Assembly: GCA_028023455.1 (NCBI GenBank)
Contig: JAQFVV010012535.1
Span: 2,608,001-2,672,000, forward strand
Reading direction: 5' to 3'
From: Epiperipatus broadwayi
Taxonomy: Eukaryota; Onychophora; Udeonychophora; Euonychophora; Peripatidae
DNA length: 64,000 nt
Below the pieces are notes generated by a model, which did not search any database, was not told the origin of the DNA, and worked only from the letters and a program-made list of their open reading frames with translations. The translations under genes and the position numbers were made by a program. Every line of letters starts with the position of its first letter. The first letter of the stretch is position 1. This document shows, piece by piece, positions 36,907 to 48,889 of this stretch.

Positions 36907-37585
36907 GTGATCTCCAGTGAAACTGGATTTAATAACAGGCATTTACTTAAAAAAAACCTTAAAACACTACATGTTGAACCAAAATTCATTGATTTTATCA
37001 TCAAGTTAAACCTCTTGGCTCTGCCTACTAATTATTTTTTGGTGGTGAAAAGAGGTTTCCTGAGCATTGACACTCAATGTAGACTTTGCAAATCTGCCAA
37101 AGGAACCATCCAACATCTGCTATATACATGTTCTCATTTTATTCCTATCAAGATTTTAATTAGTTCAAAAGTCATTGTTGACATTATGACACTACTTTCC
37201 TTAAAATCTGCTTTTAATACTGGAGACCCATTCATTATTAGACTGAACATTTTTCTTACATTTGCCATTTGGTTGGGCAGATGCCAATTCATCTTTGAAA
37301 ACAACATGCACAGTCCTCAACAGGCGTACATTGAACTAATTTAAAAAATTAAAAGCCGAGATGAGATCATGGCCAATACTCATTTATTTGAAGAAACATG
37401 GAACAAGTTCTGTTAATGAATTATAACATTTGCCAGGATACAATTATCAGTCAAGTGCTAATCAAGTAAAAGTTTTTCATTCAAATCATGAACTATACAA
37501 ATGTATCAGGACATTGAATACTATTCAATGTAACAAAGTTTTTCTTGTATAATAAATATTATGTTTTGTTGATATAAAAAAAATA
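36907..37585 (+). pseudogene. LINE 3' end with zinc knuckle (zf-RVT type)
   Basis: A 145-codon frame carries CRLCKSAKGTIQHLLYTC (about residues 59-76), the CxxC...HxxxxC arrangement typical of the domain following RT in several non-LTR retrotransposons. It continues FAIWLGRCQFIFEN, also usual for such ORF2 ends. The same frame goes on after TAA at 37342-37344 for about 23 more codons to TAA at 37411-37413, ending in ETWNKFC. A 3' UTR follows with AATAAA near 37550 and an A-run near 37578-37583, consistent with the element's polyadenylated end. RT itself is absent upstream, so the copy is 5'-truncated or internally deleted. It differs from the RTE copies, which lack this domain. Confidence 0.65.
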
Positions 37586-37623
37586 TAGAACTTATTTTAA
37601 GTAAAGTTTTATTTAAATATTTA

Positions 37624-37721
37624 CCCATTCATCACACATTTATCCATATATATATATATATATATATGAGACAATTCATCACACATTTATCCATATATAT
37701 ATATATATATATATGAGACAA
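37624..37721 (+). repeat. Tandem duplication of about 54 bp
   Basis: ATTCATCACACATTTATCC, a TA run and GAGACAA are present twice in succession. Confidence 0.9.
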
Positions 37722-38005
37722 TAAAATGATAAAAAAGAAAGTTCAGTGTATATAAATATTAAAAAACACAATATATCTATGCATGAGCAATTATTATAAC
37801 AAATAAACTATCTTCAGAGTTAAAAATAAAGTAAGTAATAATAACCAAAAACTCAGCCCTTTTAGAATTATAACAACTCTCTCAACAGAAGTGAAGGTTG
37901 TATTGTATTTTAATTATTGAATCAACTCAGATTACCTTGGACCTTTATTTACAAATTTTACAATATTCAGCAAACATTTTTGTTTTTCTGTACCTCTTAC
38001 AGGTG

Positions 38006-38053
<48 letters not shown>

Positions 38054-38390
38054 ACCATTTATTTATATATGGTACAAATATATTGGCATTTGGTAAAAGC
38101 TAAAAGAAAAAGTAAATTTAGCAATCTTAGTAAAAGATGCAATTAAATTTACTTTTAGTTGTATAATTTTTTTTTTAAATGTACAATGTTAAGTTAAAAT
38201 TTTAGTTCATATTTTCTTTTATCTAATTAAAAATAAAAGTAAAAATTGAAAAAAAACAAAAGACACACAAATTACTAATTCAGATAAGCTAAAAGAAAAA
38301 TCTTTTTAGCTAATTAAATATGGCAGAAAGACTTTATGAAAAGGAGAACTTTATAACTGAAAAATACAAAAGAATGTACAAGATTATCAA
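37722..38390. other. AT-rich DNA with a (TA)n run at 38008-38050
   Basis: No gene is visible; the 82-codon frame at 37898-38146 is built around the TA run. Confidence 0.55.
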
Positions 38391-38720
38391 TGCGTATTTT
38401 TAACAAAAGCAAAGAGTATGTGCAGAAGTCTGAAAACTGTACCTCGAGTATAAAAAGGAAGAGACCAGTTTGATCAGCATCTTGTCTTCTCTGTTTTTTC
38501 TTTTGGCTAGTCCTGGGTCATTAAAGAGGATCCAGGACCACTCTATGTGGAAATAATTTGTCACACAGGAGTAGACCAAGGCTTTTGCTGACATTGTTCA
38601 TGAAGACATCCACCAGAAAAGCTTTCATGACTAGCCTTTAGAACCAGGATCAGACCATATTAAAACTAATGGCCATGAGATCATTCTACCCCAGGAAAAA
38701 ACTATGCATAGTATTCAACA
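38391..38720. other. GC-richer tract of unknown origin
   Basis: This tract is visibly richer in GC than its flanks and free of microsatellites. A minus-strand frame of 64 codons and broken neighbouring frames exist, with no recognised motif. It could be an old transposon or pseudogene fragment. Confidence 0.3.
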
Positions 38721-40231
38721 ATCTTTATAATAGTATTCAACAATCTTTTTAAACTTGCTAAACTTACCAATTCTTCATACCCTGACTATGACTTAAAGTT
38801 TGCAAACAATTCTTCATTATAAGCTTATAATATTATCCTAATATAGACTTTTAATTTTTGTATTCAAGAGACTGCCATTTTAAAGGAACTTTATAGAAGA
38901 AATTTCTAAGTAAATATTGTTTAGTGGTTTTAATTATTTTATCTAATTAGTTGATTTAATATCTGGATTAATGTGTGTACTCTCCAATTTTATTTAATTA
39001 TTTATCTTTAAAATATTTTAAGTTCGTTAGAATAAAATATTTTGCTTTCATCAACTTTTTCATTGTACGTTATTAATGCTTATTATTAAATTTAGAAGGG
39101 TTAGTTAATTTACCTTTGCCAATACTTATTAATTAAGACCTGGGTGTATAATTCTCTATAAATTATAACTAAGTTATGGGAAACCAAATCCCAATTGTTT
39201 ACTTCATTTTCTGTTAAGTTACTGATATGTTTGATGCAGAATCAGTGAGTCTAATGATTCTGGCGCCTTCATTTATAAATTAAAAACTGATTCGGTTGAT
39301 AATCATAATCATAACAATTTCTAAGTAGAGTTGATCAGGAAATATAGTTATGTTTTTAGAAATAAGAATGAAACATTCTTCTTTTTCATAACTTGATCAA
39401 CTCATGCAGTTTATGCGTACAGAGACCTAGCCAGACAGGAAAACATTACAACACACACACACACACATATATAATTTTTTTAGTTTAAGTAGAAAGCACA
39501 TACATTTTATTATTTCTTTATTATTGCTTCCAAATTTGATATGCTGTATTTTGCATAATAAAATATTTTCTGAGCGTAATTCTAAAAGTTTTACAAAATT
39601 TTAGGACATACTAAAAGTTGATACTGTTTTAAAAACATTAAAATAATTCGATATCCTAATTTCTTAATAAGAAGATCACTTATATTTCTACAAGAAAAAA
39701 CAATTATTACAAAAAAGAATATCCATAGCCTATTTAATGGCAGTTCAATATTTTTGCTATTTATTTTAAAAATAAAAATATGATACTTAATTTTTTTTTG
39801 TTATTCCTATTGCTTCAGTTAATATATGAATAAAGACATGATCAGTAAAATATATGTGAATGTGTTCCTTCAATTTTTTTATTAATAACTATTATTATTT
39901 TCAAAATGTTATTTATACTATTATATTGACTTATATGCATTCTATACATAAAAAAAAAGCATTATTATTATATATATCTTCATGTTGAAAAGTACTGTTT
40001 ACTTACAATTCAATAAACAATATCTATTCTGTTCCAATCATTGTTTTTAAACAAAACATGTGCTATTAAATGACTATATCTTTAAATGCAAGAGAATCTT
40101 CAAACAAAATATAGCATAGTCCTGGCTTCACTGTACATATGTAAAATTTAACAATACATATAACAAAAAAATGTTGACATATAAATTCATACATAATAAA
40201 TTAATAATTTTATTTTTGACTAAAAGTGTAA
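38721..40231. other. AT-rich DNA, no gene seen
   Basis: Contains a duplicated GTATTCAACAATCTTT (38710-38760) and a short CA/TA run at 39450-39472. Nothing else is recognised. Confidence 0.5.
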
Positions 40232-40490
40232 TTAGTGAGGATTTGAACTCAGACTTTCAAGCTTCCTTCAGTCATCCACTTCATCTCATACAACCAATTA
40301 CATATGTGTGGAAGATGATGATCCAGATCAACTGATGAGTGCTGGTTCAGTACAAAATATAAATATTGATCATTTATCTTTTTCACATGTATGTGGTCAT
40401 GTATATCAATTGTATATGTTGGAGTGAATGACTGATGGGAGCTTGAAAGTTTGGATTCAAATCCCCTTTAATTACATATCTAACTTAAGT
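40232..40490. repeat. Family C fold-back with a hammerhead in the loop
   Basis: Left arm 40232-40312 (GATTTGAACTCAGACTTTCAAG ... CATATGTG) is complementary to right arm 40384-40475 (CACATGTATGTG ... GCTTGAAAGTTTGGATTCAAATC). The hammerhead-like motif at 40326-40371 lies in the loop. The right arm includes a B-box-like GGATTCAAATCC. The palindrome sits just beyond the 3' end of the RTE LINE. Confidence 0.75.
40326..40371 (+). ncRNA. Hammerhead ribozyme-like, family C, best stems
   Basis: Stem I GATCAA (40326-40331) pairs perfectly with TTGATC (40366-40371). CTGATGA is exact at 40332-40338. Stem II is GTGCT/AGTAC with loop GGTTC, five pairs including one wobble. The next triplet is AAA (40354-40356) where GAA is expected. 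Stem III is ATATAAAT and position 17 is A. The structure is excellent, but the G12 change would be expected to reduce cleavage strongly. Confidence 0.6.
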
Positions 40491-40516
40491 ATATATTATC
40501 ATCATCATCATCATTA

Positions 40517-42011
40517 TCAACCATTATCAATCCACTGCAGGATGAAGGTCTCTCCAAGTTTAATCCATCTTCTCCGATCTTTAGCTTCTCTTCTCCACAT
40601 CACCCCTACACATTTTCTTATTTCATCCATCCATCTTACATGTGGTCGCCTTCTGGGTCTTTTACAATCTCTTGGAATCCAGTTTAAAATTTCAATTGTC
40701 CATCTATTATCATCTCTTCTAGCAATATGTCCAGCCCAACTCCACTTCAATCTTTTAATTTTTTCAATGAGGTCAGTAACACCTGTTACCCATACATTGC
40801 GTTTTTGATCTCTTCTTGTTACTCCCAACATACATCTCTCCATACTTCTTTGAGTGGTCTGAAGTCTCTGTATTGATCTTCTATTAAGTGTCCAAGTCTC
40901 AGATCCATAAGTAAGAACTGGTAAAACACATTTGTTAAAAACCTTTCTTTTCAAACACATAGGCATATTTCCTTTTAGTATCAAGTTATTTCTACCAAAA
41001 GCACTCCAACCAAGTTTAATTCTATGATTAATTTCCTCTATTATGTTTCCATCTGTATTAATAATCTGACCAAGGTATTTGTAACTCTTAACTTCTTCTA
41101 ATTCATCATAATCAATCTTTATTTTCATATTTGGAGCAAATCGATTAAACATTACTTTAGTCTTTTTAACATTTATCTTTAGTCCTACTTTCCTACTTTC
41201 ATCTGATAACTCCTGCAACATTTCCTGCAGCTTGGAAGCATTATTTGCAAAAACAACTACATCATCTGCGAAATCTAAATGACTTAAATAATCTCCATTT
41301 ACTTTCACTCCTTTAGTTTCCCATTTTAATCCACAAAATACTTCTTGCAGCACTGCTGTAAAAAATTTTGGAGATATGGAGTCACCTTGCTCTTCCGACC
41401 TTTCTCAATGTTGACTTTCCCAGTATCATTATGTAATCTAATTGTTGCTGTTGCATTTTTATAAATATTCTTTAAAATATGACAATATCCTGGATCTATA
41501 CCTTGATGATCCAATGCTTTAATCACTGAAGAAATGTTTATAGAATCAAATGCCTTTTCATAATCTACAAATCCAAAACATAATGACAACTCATATTTAT
41601 TTGTCCTTTCTATAACTTCTCTCAATACTTGAATATGATCTACTGTACTAAAACCACTTTTAAATCCATCGCTTGTTCTCTTGGTTGGTGAAAATCCAAG
41701 GTTCTCTGTAGACGAGTTGTAATTATCTTGGTAAAAATTTTATATAAAACTGATAAAAGGCTGATAGGTCTGTAATTTCTAATATCTTCTTTATCACCTT
41801 TTTTAAATATTAATATTATTACTGCATTCTTCCAATCATCCGGTACATCTTTATCATTTAGACATTTGGTATATAACTTTGCTAATATTTTTTCTGTTTC
41901 TTCACCTGCTTCTTTTAATATATCAATTATAATTCCATCATTACCTGGAGCCTTTCCTTTTTTCATACATTTAATTGCATTTCTCACTTCTTCATTTAAA
42001 ATTCTGGGCAA
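40517..42011 (-). pseudogene. RTE LINE reverse transcriptase part, three frames
   Basis: The RT domain runs through three frames: 42011-41640, 41625-41326 and 41353-40517. Readable motifs in order are [14 protein letters not shown] (fingers), CFGFVDYEKAFDSI (motif A, first catalytic Asp), a B-motif region broken by a frameshift near 41375, HLDFADDVVVFANN (motif C, FADD), GLKINVKKTKVM (motif D) and YKYLGQII (motif E). The C-terminal part has KCVLPVLTYGSETW and RRPHVRWMDEI, both characteristic of RTE-like ORF2 ends. The frameshifts are near 41640-41690 and 41330-41380. No other inactivating change to the catalytic Asp residues is seen, so the copy is fairly young. Confidence 0.88.
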
Positions 42012-42087
42012 TTCGAAGATGTAATAGATATAGGAGGTACTTGTTCTTTATTACTATATAATTCTTGATAAAAATCTTCTACCAATT

Positions 42088-43497
42088 TCATAATGTCATC
42101 CCTCTTTTTAGTAATAATTCCATCTTTTTCCTTATTGCAGATATAAATTTCCTACCAATACCAAAATGTTGTTTTACATTCTTAAGACTTTTATTTTCTT
42201 CTACAGCTTTTCTTGCTAGTTCACAGTTATACTTTCTTATATCATTTTCAACTCTTTTCCGCACCATTTTACAAAATTCGAGATATTCAATTCTTTTTAA
42301 TGCATCATTCTTGCATATCTTCATATTCCTTCTTTTCTTCATAAGTTCTCTAGTCTCAGTAGAAATTTTATTAGTCAATTGCTGCTTTTTTCTACCAGCT
42401 ATCTTTGTTGCAGTTTTTAAAAGTGTATCAGTTATTTTCATATTAATTTCATTCAAATCTGAATCATGTTCAAAATCTACTAATACTTGAAACCGATTTG
42501 TAAGTTCTAATTTAAATTCATTAGAATGTTTCTGAAGATTAGGAATATCAACTGTAAATATAGTTTTTCTTAATAATTTTTGTCTCTCTAGTTTTACATT
42601 AACATGTATCTTACCCCTTACTAATCGATGATCACTTCCTGTGTTAAATTTATTAAGAACATTACAATCTTGAAATATGTATTTCCTGTTAGTCAAAATA
42701 TAATCCAATTCTGCTGTACCTTCATTTGGATGCTTCCATGTCCATTTCCTTCTAACATTTTTCTCAAAAAAAGAATTCATAATATAAAGTTTTTCCTTCT
42801 CTGCAAACTCCACAAGTCTATGTCCTCTCTCATTTCTATTACCATAACCAAAATTACCTACAACACTTTCATCTTTCATTTGTTTACCAATTCTAGCATT
42901 AAAATCTCCCATAACAATTTTAAAATGTTGTTTACTCTGATCAAAAGCCTTTTGTACATCCATATAAAAATCTTCTACTACTTCATCACTGTGAGAACTT
43001 GTTGGGGCATAAACCTGAATTATCTGCATTTGATATCTGCTATTAAGTTGTATAACCAATCTTGCCACTCTGTCTGATACACCATCAATCTCCACAATAT
43101 TGTTCTTCCACTTTTTATTTATAATGAATCCTACTCCACTTGTATTTCCAATATTTGTGCCTTTATAATAGAGCATATGTCCACTTTTTAAATCAATTGT
43201 CTCTTCACCTTTTCTTCTAACTTCACAAAGTCCAATAATATCCCATTTAATATAAGAGAGTTCTTCTTCTAATTCTTGCAATCTTCCTTCACTTGAAAGT
43301 GATCTGCAGTTGTAAGTACCTAAATAAAAAGTCATCATCAAATGGCAGCCTGGGTCCACCTCCAGGATATTCTTAGCACCCTCTGCCTTCGGCCACCAAC
43401 TGCTGCCTTGGTTGGTGACTTTACAGCCTCCTGGGATTAAGGGCCATGCTTTATTTTTGTCTGTCATAATTGTATAATTGGGAAAAATCTTTATCAT
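42088..43497 (-). pseudogene. RTE LINE ORF, APE endonuclease part
   Basis: A 469-codon frame holds all usual APE endonuclease motifs: TYNCRSL (residues 61-67), WDIIGLCEVRR with the catalytic Glu92, VYAPTSSHSD with Tyr163, VMGDFNARIG with Asp198 and Asn200, LDYILTN (264-270) and GSDHRLV with Asp289 and His290. In an active element this domain nicks the target strand to prime reverse transcription. The segment after residue 300 is the charged linker to RT. The frame ends at a premature stop near the start of RT. The upstream Met at 43497 or the one ten codons later could be the start. Such proteins are often mis-annotated as craniofacial development protein 2. Confidence 0.88.
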
Positions 43498-43834
43498 TTA
43501 CACAAACATTCATTCTGCCTTATCAGGCACTGAGAAGAAAGACCATGGTGTTTCTTGATCTTAAACTCAGAGGTAAAAAGCCAATAAACTCACCATGCTG
43601 GCTAATGCGTGTTGGTGAGCAGCCCATCCATGTTCGTATACTATATGAATAAACATATAGTAATAACAGCTGCAACGACAAGAACGTATGGAGTGGACAT
43701 TAGGAATTTGCCCTGCTCGGTTCCTTTAAGGCCTCCAAGAGGAATCAAAGGGTCTCCTTTCAGTTAATAGCAAACTCCTTTCTGCAGCCGTATATATTAT
43801 ACTTGTATTTAAGTATTAAAGACTACAAATATAA

Positions 43835-46495
43835 TTTTGCCATCATCACTATTTTTAACCATTCTTGATCCAGGTTCTCCAAGTTTAATTGAGTTTTTTT
43901 AATTGTTAGTCTCACTTCTCCACAATGAACCATCAAACTTCCTTATTTCATTCATCTATTTTATGTGTAGCCTCATTCTAGATCTTTCATAATTTCTTGG
44001 GGTTCAGCTTCAGATTTTAATTGTCAATGTATTAACATCTCTTCTAGCGATATGGCCCACTCATTTCCATTTTAGCATTTTATGATGGCATTGATATCTG
44101 TTTCTCATCCACATATTTCATTTTCATTTTTCTTGTTATTGCATTATAAATATCTCCATACTTTATTAAATGGTCTGGGGTCTCTCAATTTATTCCTCTG
44201 TTAAGTATCAATGTCACAGATCCATAAGTAAAAATTAGTAAAGTAAATGTATTAAAATGTTTCAAGCACATAAGCACATTTTTTTTTAATATTAAGTTAT
44301 TTTTGTCAAAATCACTATAATTAACTTCATTATATTCTCATCTGCATTAATAATTTGAAAAAAAAAAAACTATTTATTTTTTGTTTCTGAGAAAATCCAT
44401 TGCCCATTACTTTAGTCTTAATAGCATTTAATTTTAGGACTATTTTCTTACTTTTGTTTGATTTCCAAAAATAACCACATCATTTGAAAGATTTAGATGA
44501 GTTACATCATCTCCATTTAGTTTTATTTACTTGACTTTCCACTTTAATTCACTAAATATTATAATTGATGTAAATTTTTTTAGATATATGGAATTGTCCC
44601 TAAGATGATAAGATTTTTTGTATTATCAAATAATCTAATGGTTGTTTCAAATTTTGATAAATATTTCTCAGATTATAACAGTTTTCTGGATCTATATCTT
44701 GATTCAATATTTTAATCACTGTAGAAATGCTTATGGAATCAAATGCTTTTTCAAAATCAAAAGTATAATGGCAATTAATATTCATTTGTGCTTTCTATAA
44801 CTCCACTCAATATTGGATATGATCCATTGTCCTAAAATCGCATAACTTTTTTTGATTGTTAAAATTCAAACTTGATTGTCATGGTAAAGATTTTGTATAG
44901 CACTGATAAATGACTGATAAGTCTATAATTTCTAATATCTTCATTATCAGCCCTTTTTAAATATCAATATTACTATTCCATTCTTCCATTAATCAAATTA
45001 TATTTTTATCATAACTAATCTTTCTTATTGCATTGTCAAATGTATATAATATAATATTAACACATCTATGCACTTTAGCACTGTTTCACAACACTTCAAT
45101 AACCACCCTAACAGTTTCGATTGCTCCAGCAATCTTCTTCAGAACTTTCATTTATATCTTCAGTTGAGTTTTGAAGATATAAATAAAAGTTCTAAAGAAG
45201 ATTGCTGGGGCAATCAAAACTGTCAAGGGTGGTAATTAAAGCATTGGAAACAGTGATAAAGTGCATAGATGAGTTAATATTATATTTTTATCATATAAAT
45301 ATTTGACATGTAACTTTGCTAACAATTTTATTTCATCTGCTTTTCTTAAAGTATCAATTATAATTTTATCATTTTCTGGAACTTTTTACATCTTCATAGA
45401 TTTAAATGCATGCCTCATTTCATTATTTAAAATTTTGGGCAATTTACATGATGTAATATTTCTAGGGATACTTTGTTTTCTTGTACTTTATTATTATATA
45501 ATTCTTTATAGAACTCATTCATATATTTTATGATGTCATTTCTTTTTTTAATAATAGTTCAACCTTTTTTTCTTATTGCAGAAATAATATATTTATCAAT
45601 GCAAAGATGTTATTTTTACATGTTTGAGGCTTTTGAATTATTCTATATTATGTTTTCTTATATCATTAACTCTTTTTATTATCATTTTAAATAAATCATT
45701 TTTATATTTTTTCCTATTTCTTCTTTTCTTCAGCCATTTTTTGTACATTTGCTGCTTTTTTGTATCTACTATCTTCATTTCTGTTCTTTATAGTATTTCA
45801 GTTCTTTTGTTATTGTTCATTTCAAGTCTGAGCCATCTTCAAAATCTGTCTATAATTTAAAATAATTTGCAAATTCTAATTTAAATTTATTGAAGTTTTT
45901 CTGGAGATTAGGAATATCAACTATGAATACTGTTTTACTTAATAATTTTTGTCTCGGGTTTTGTATTACATGTCATTAGTCAATCATTACTTCCTATGCT
46001 TTATATTACAATCTTGGAATATATATTTTCAGGTAATCAAAATATAATTCGATTCTACAGTCTCATCATTTGGATGCTTCAATATCCATTTTCATTTAGT
46101 ATTTTTCTGAAAATAAAACTTCATAATATACTGCTTTTCTTTTTTTTGAGATTTCCATAATTCTGCATCCTCACTCATTTCTATCATCATAATCAAATTT
46201 ACACACAGAATTTTCATCTTTCAATTCCATTTGCCAAGTTTAGCATTAAATTCTTTCATGATAATTTTGAAAGTATTGTTGATTCAATAAAAATCATTAT
46301 GTATATTAATATAAAAATCCTGTACTTTTTTGGAGCACAATTAGAATTTGTTGGGACATAAATATGAGATATGTGCATTTGATATCTTGTATTAAGTTGA
46401 AAAATTAATCTTACCAATCTATCTGGTATGCCATCAATCTCTACAATGTTGTCATTCCACTTTTTATTTATAATATATTCCACTCTACTTTAATC
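43835..46495 (-). pseudogene. Second RTE LINE copy, heavily decayed, interrupted
   Basis: This copy is on the same strand as the copy before it and is far more mutated. Recognisable pieces in element order are: endonuclease NKKWNDNIVEIDG and RYQMHISHIYVPT (46480-46330); the linker; the RT motif A region FEKAFDSISISTVI (44760-44700); and a 3' end near 43835-43870 resembling GGATCAAGAATGG with GATGATG. The 5' end is missing from about 46495 outward, as in ordinary LINE 5' truncation. A palindromic insert at 45014-45278 interrupts the early RT region. The 3' end of this copy and the 5' end of the younger one are only about 35 bp apart. Confidence 0.75.
44997..45295. mobile_element. Palindromic insert with 17-bp target-site duplication
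   Basis: ATTATATTTTTATCATA occurs at 44997-45013 and again at 45279-45295, flanking a 265-bp insert. Aligned to the other RTE copy, the flanking LINE sequence joins up when the insert and one duplicate are removed. The insert is mostly a fold-back: about 45047-45165 pairs with 45166-45278. One arm carries CTGAAGA (minus, 45142-45136), a perfect seven-pair hairpin GATTGCT/AGCAATC and CGAAAC, hammerhead-like but lacking stem I. The element therefore inserted as, or became, an inverted dimer. Confidence 0.8.
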
Positions 46496-46499
46496 TAGA

Positions 46500-48085
46500 T
46501 TATTCTGTAAAAATATCCATAATATAATATAATGTTTACACACTCATATATCAATAAATGATAAAAAATAATGGACCCCATAAACCAGCTATTCTTTAAG
46601 CTTTCAAAGTTCTGTTGTCATTTATTAAGATTTCTGGATATAGATAATGAAAATTATATATTAACCTGATTTATGTTTGGTATGAATCATTCTGAAATCA
46701 CAATTAAACATTTAGAGGATACAAACACAAACTTATTTTTATCAACCTCATAACAAAAATGTTATATATATAAATAAATATACAAAAACTAACTAAACGA
46801 AATAAATATATACACAAAATAATAAAATACAGAAAAAAATTACTTATGTATAAAATTACTTTAATATTCAACTAGAGAACTGATTTTCATCAGATATATA
46901 TATATATATGTTATTTTTGAACACTGCTATTTCACTAGTCCTCTGATTGAAATAATTTTATCCACTATTCTATTATTAAACAAAAATAAAATCGTAAAGA
47001 ATGATGCTACAATGGGTTTTGAGATTACTGCAGATGATTCTAATAAGATAATTAAATTATAAGATCGACCTGACAAGTATTTGGTTGTAATATGTTCTTG
47101 TGGATGAATCTTTTAATATTTGAATAATTTAATCAGAAGTATGATTAGTAAGTAATTATATTTTCATTAAGTAGTCAAATCTCTTTATATTGCATCTTTT
47201 TTAAATCTTCTAATGATTTTTGCCACCTTAGTAGATTTATTTTTTATGCTATGCAGCATAGTTTTAAGTAAGCTTTCTTACTTAATAGGACTAATCAAAA
47301 AATTAAAAAAATACTTTATGTATGTCTTTTTAATGCAGTTTTAGTTCACCTCTTAATTTTTTGCTTTAATCAATTCTCTCTAAAAGTATTTATTATTAAA
47401 AATACAGTTGCTGTCCATTCTTCTATCACATATGAACAATTTCAGTTTTTATGCTGCAAAGCATTACCCAATGAATGTTAGATTGTTCAATTTTTGTAGT
47501 ACTTCTGACTTAATTATTGTCTATAGATCGATAAATATATAGCCAAAAGATTAAATCATTGGATAGATATACTACAATTCCATGTACTAATTTTGTTATT
47601 TAGTGAGACACAGCCAAGAAGACTTTGGTTTTTGAAGACCCTCTTTTTTATTCAAGTCTTTTAGACCTAAAATCTTATTTTTCAGAATATATCTAATTTG
47701 AATCCATTTTTATATGTGGACCAAGAACTTATATATGAATCAAATTTAGATAATGATAATTGTGAGAATAAAACTCTATCATTCATGATGTAAAAGTGCC
47801 TAATTGAAATTATCTCAAATTCACATTCACAATCAGAATATGTAGGCACTCATTTTAATAACCTTAATGAAAAATTATGTAATATATTTTGGAGTAATTA
47901 CCTCTCCAAGTCCCATTTATAAATAATGTGCAAAATTTTGCCACACTGACATCTAACTGTTTATTAGACAAAAGATTATTTCTTTTTTGAGAACTTATAA
48001 GGACAAAAAAATTAGACCTTGATAACTGCAAGAATAAAATTATCATTATTTTGAATGAAAACAATGAAAAATTTCATTGTCACCT
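46500..48085. other. AT-rich DNA, no gene seen
   Basis: Nothing recognised; chance frames only. Confidence 0.5.
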
Positions 48086-48089
48086 ATTA

Positions 48090-48330
48090 ATAAGAGTAGC
48101 AAACTCTCCATACAGTAGTTCCACCCAGTGCAAGCCTTCATAATCAATGGATGCAGGAAGGTTTGTACATGAAATCCCTATCTAGTACCTACTCATCTGA
48201 CACCCACAGATTAGTTTCTAGCTTGTGGCTTTCATTAGTGAAGAGCCTTAGATTTGAGAGTTTGGTAGTCTTATTAACAGCATGTGTAAGCATATGAAAT
48301 GGTGATCATGTGATGTCATGGTTATTATTA
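48090..48330 (-). repeat. Repeat family A copy
   Basis: Minus-oriented copy with TCTCCATACAGTAG, CAATGGATGCAGGAAGG and CTAGCTTGTGGCTTTCATTAG, all shared with the copies at 1.84, 11.24 and 19.1 kb. Confidence 0.7.
48203..48243 (-). ncRNA. Hammerhead-like motif, family A (degraded)
   Basis: On the minus strand CTTCA precedes CTAATGA (consensus CTGANGA, G5 changed), then the family's AGC/GCT hairpin, GAA, ACTAAT, C and TGTGGG. The G5 change should abolish activity. Confidence 0.45.
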
Positions 48331-48889
48331 TATAAATTTGCTTTTACACTGAAAGCTTTTCAGCTTCTGACAAGTATGGATTCACTTTTATATGCTTAGC
48401 ATTTAAATGTTAATGTAATATGACTTTGTACATTATGTATATTTATATAAATTAGTTCTTATTTAGAAAATATAAGTCAAGTCAATGTACAAGTACTTCA
48501 CAATGCATTACAATTGAGATGTTCCTTTTCAGGTAATCCAGGCTGTCCCATCTTCTAATAGTCACCGGTTATTGATGTTATGTTTTAAAAGCATTTTATA
48601 TCAACTAAAATTACTAGTTCATTTTAAAAATATATTTATATATTAAGAAAAAAATTTATAGAAAAATAAATTTAACTATGAAGTTTTGTATTCATTTCAA
48701 CTGTTGATAAAGTGTTAAACATTGAAACATTGTTTGTTAGCAATAACCATGTTGCATTTATTGGGCAGTTAAATGTTAATATTCAATTTGTAACATATTA
48801 TTTTTAACTATAACTGGAGTGTTCTCTGAAAATCTTAGTATTAGATTACAATTCATGTTTCAAGTTTTTAAGTAAAATCATACTGTATG
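48331..48889. other. AT-rich DNA, no gene seen
   Basis: Nothing recognised. Confidence 0.45.

Larger units (their letters stand above)
40491..43800 (-). mobile_element. RTE-type LINE, nearly full length, frameshifted
   Basis: Read on the minus strand, the element starts near 43800 with a GC-richer 5' leader of about 300 bp, followed by an APE-type endonuclease and a reverse transcriptase. It ends at about 40495 in a (GAT)n run, the short tandem 3' tail expected of RTE-clade elements instead of poly(A). The total of about 3.3 kb is a normal RTE length. Its leader is confirmed by the separate copy at 27.85 kb. The coding part is broken into four frames, so this copy cannot mobilise itself. It abuts the 3' end of another RTE copy on the same strand. 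Confidence 0.88.

Noticed and set aside
40428-43077. Plus-strand frames of 126, 141 and 149 codons across the RTE LINE
   Set aside because: They are antisense shadows of the endonuclease and RT frames and show no domains.
42088-43497. Host gene for craniofacial development protein 2
   Set aside because: This name is often attached to RTE endonucleases. The RT domain downstream and the (GAT)n tail show a LINE.
45119-45142. Complete hammerhead in the 45-kb insert
   Set aside because: The CTGAAGA core, a perfect hairpin and CGAAAC are present, but there is an extra base before stem II and no stem I pairing. It is only hammerhead-like.
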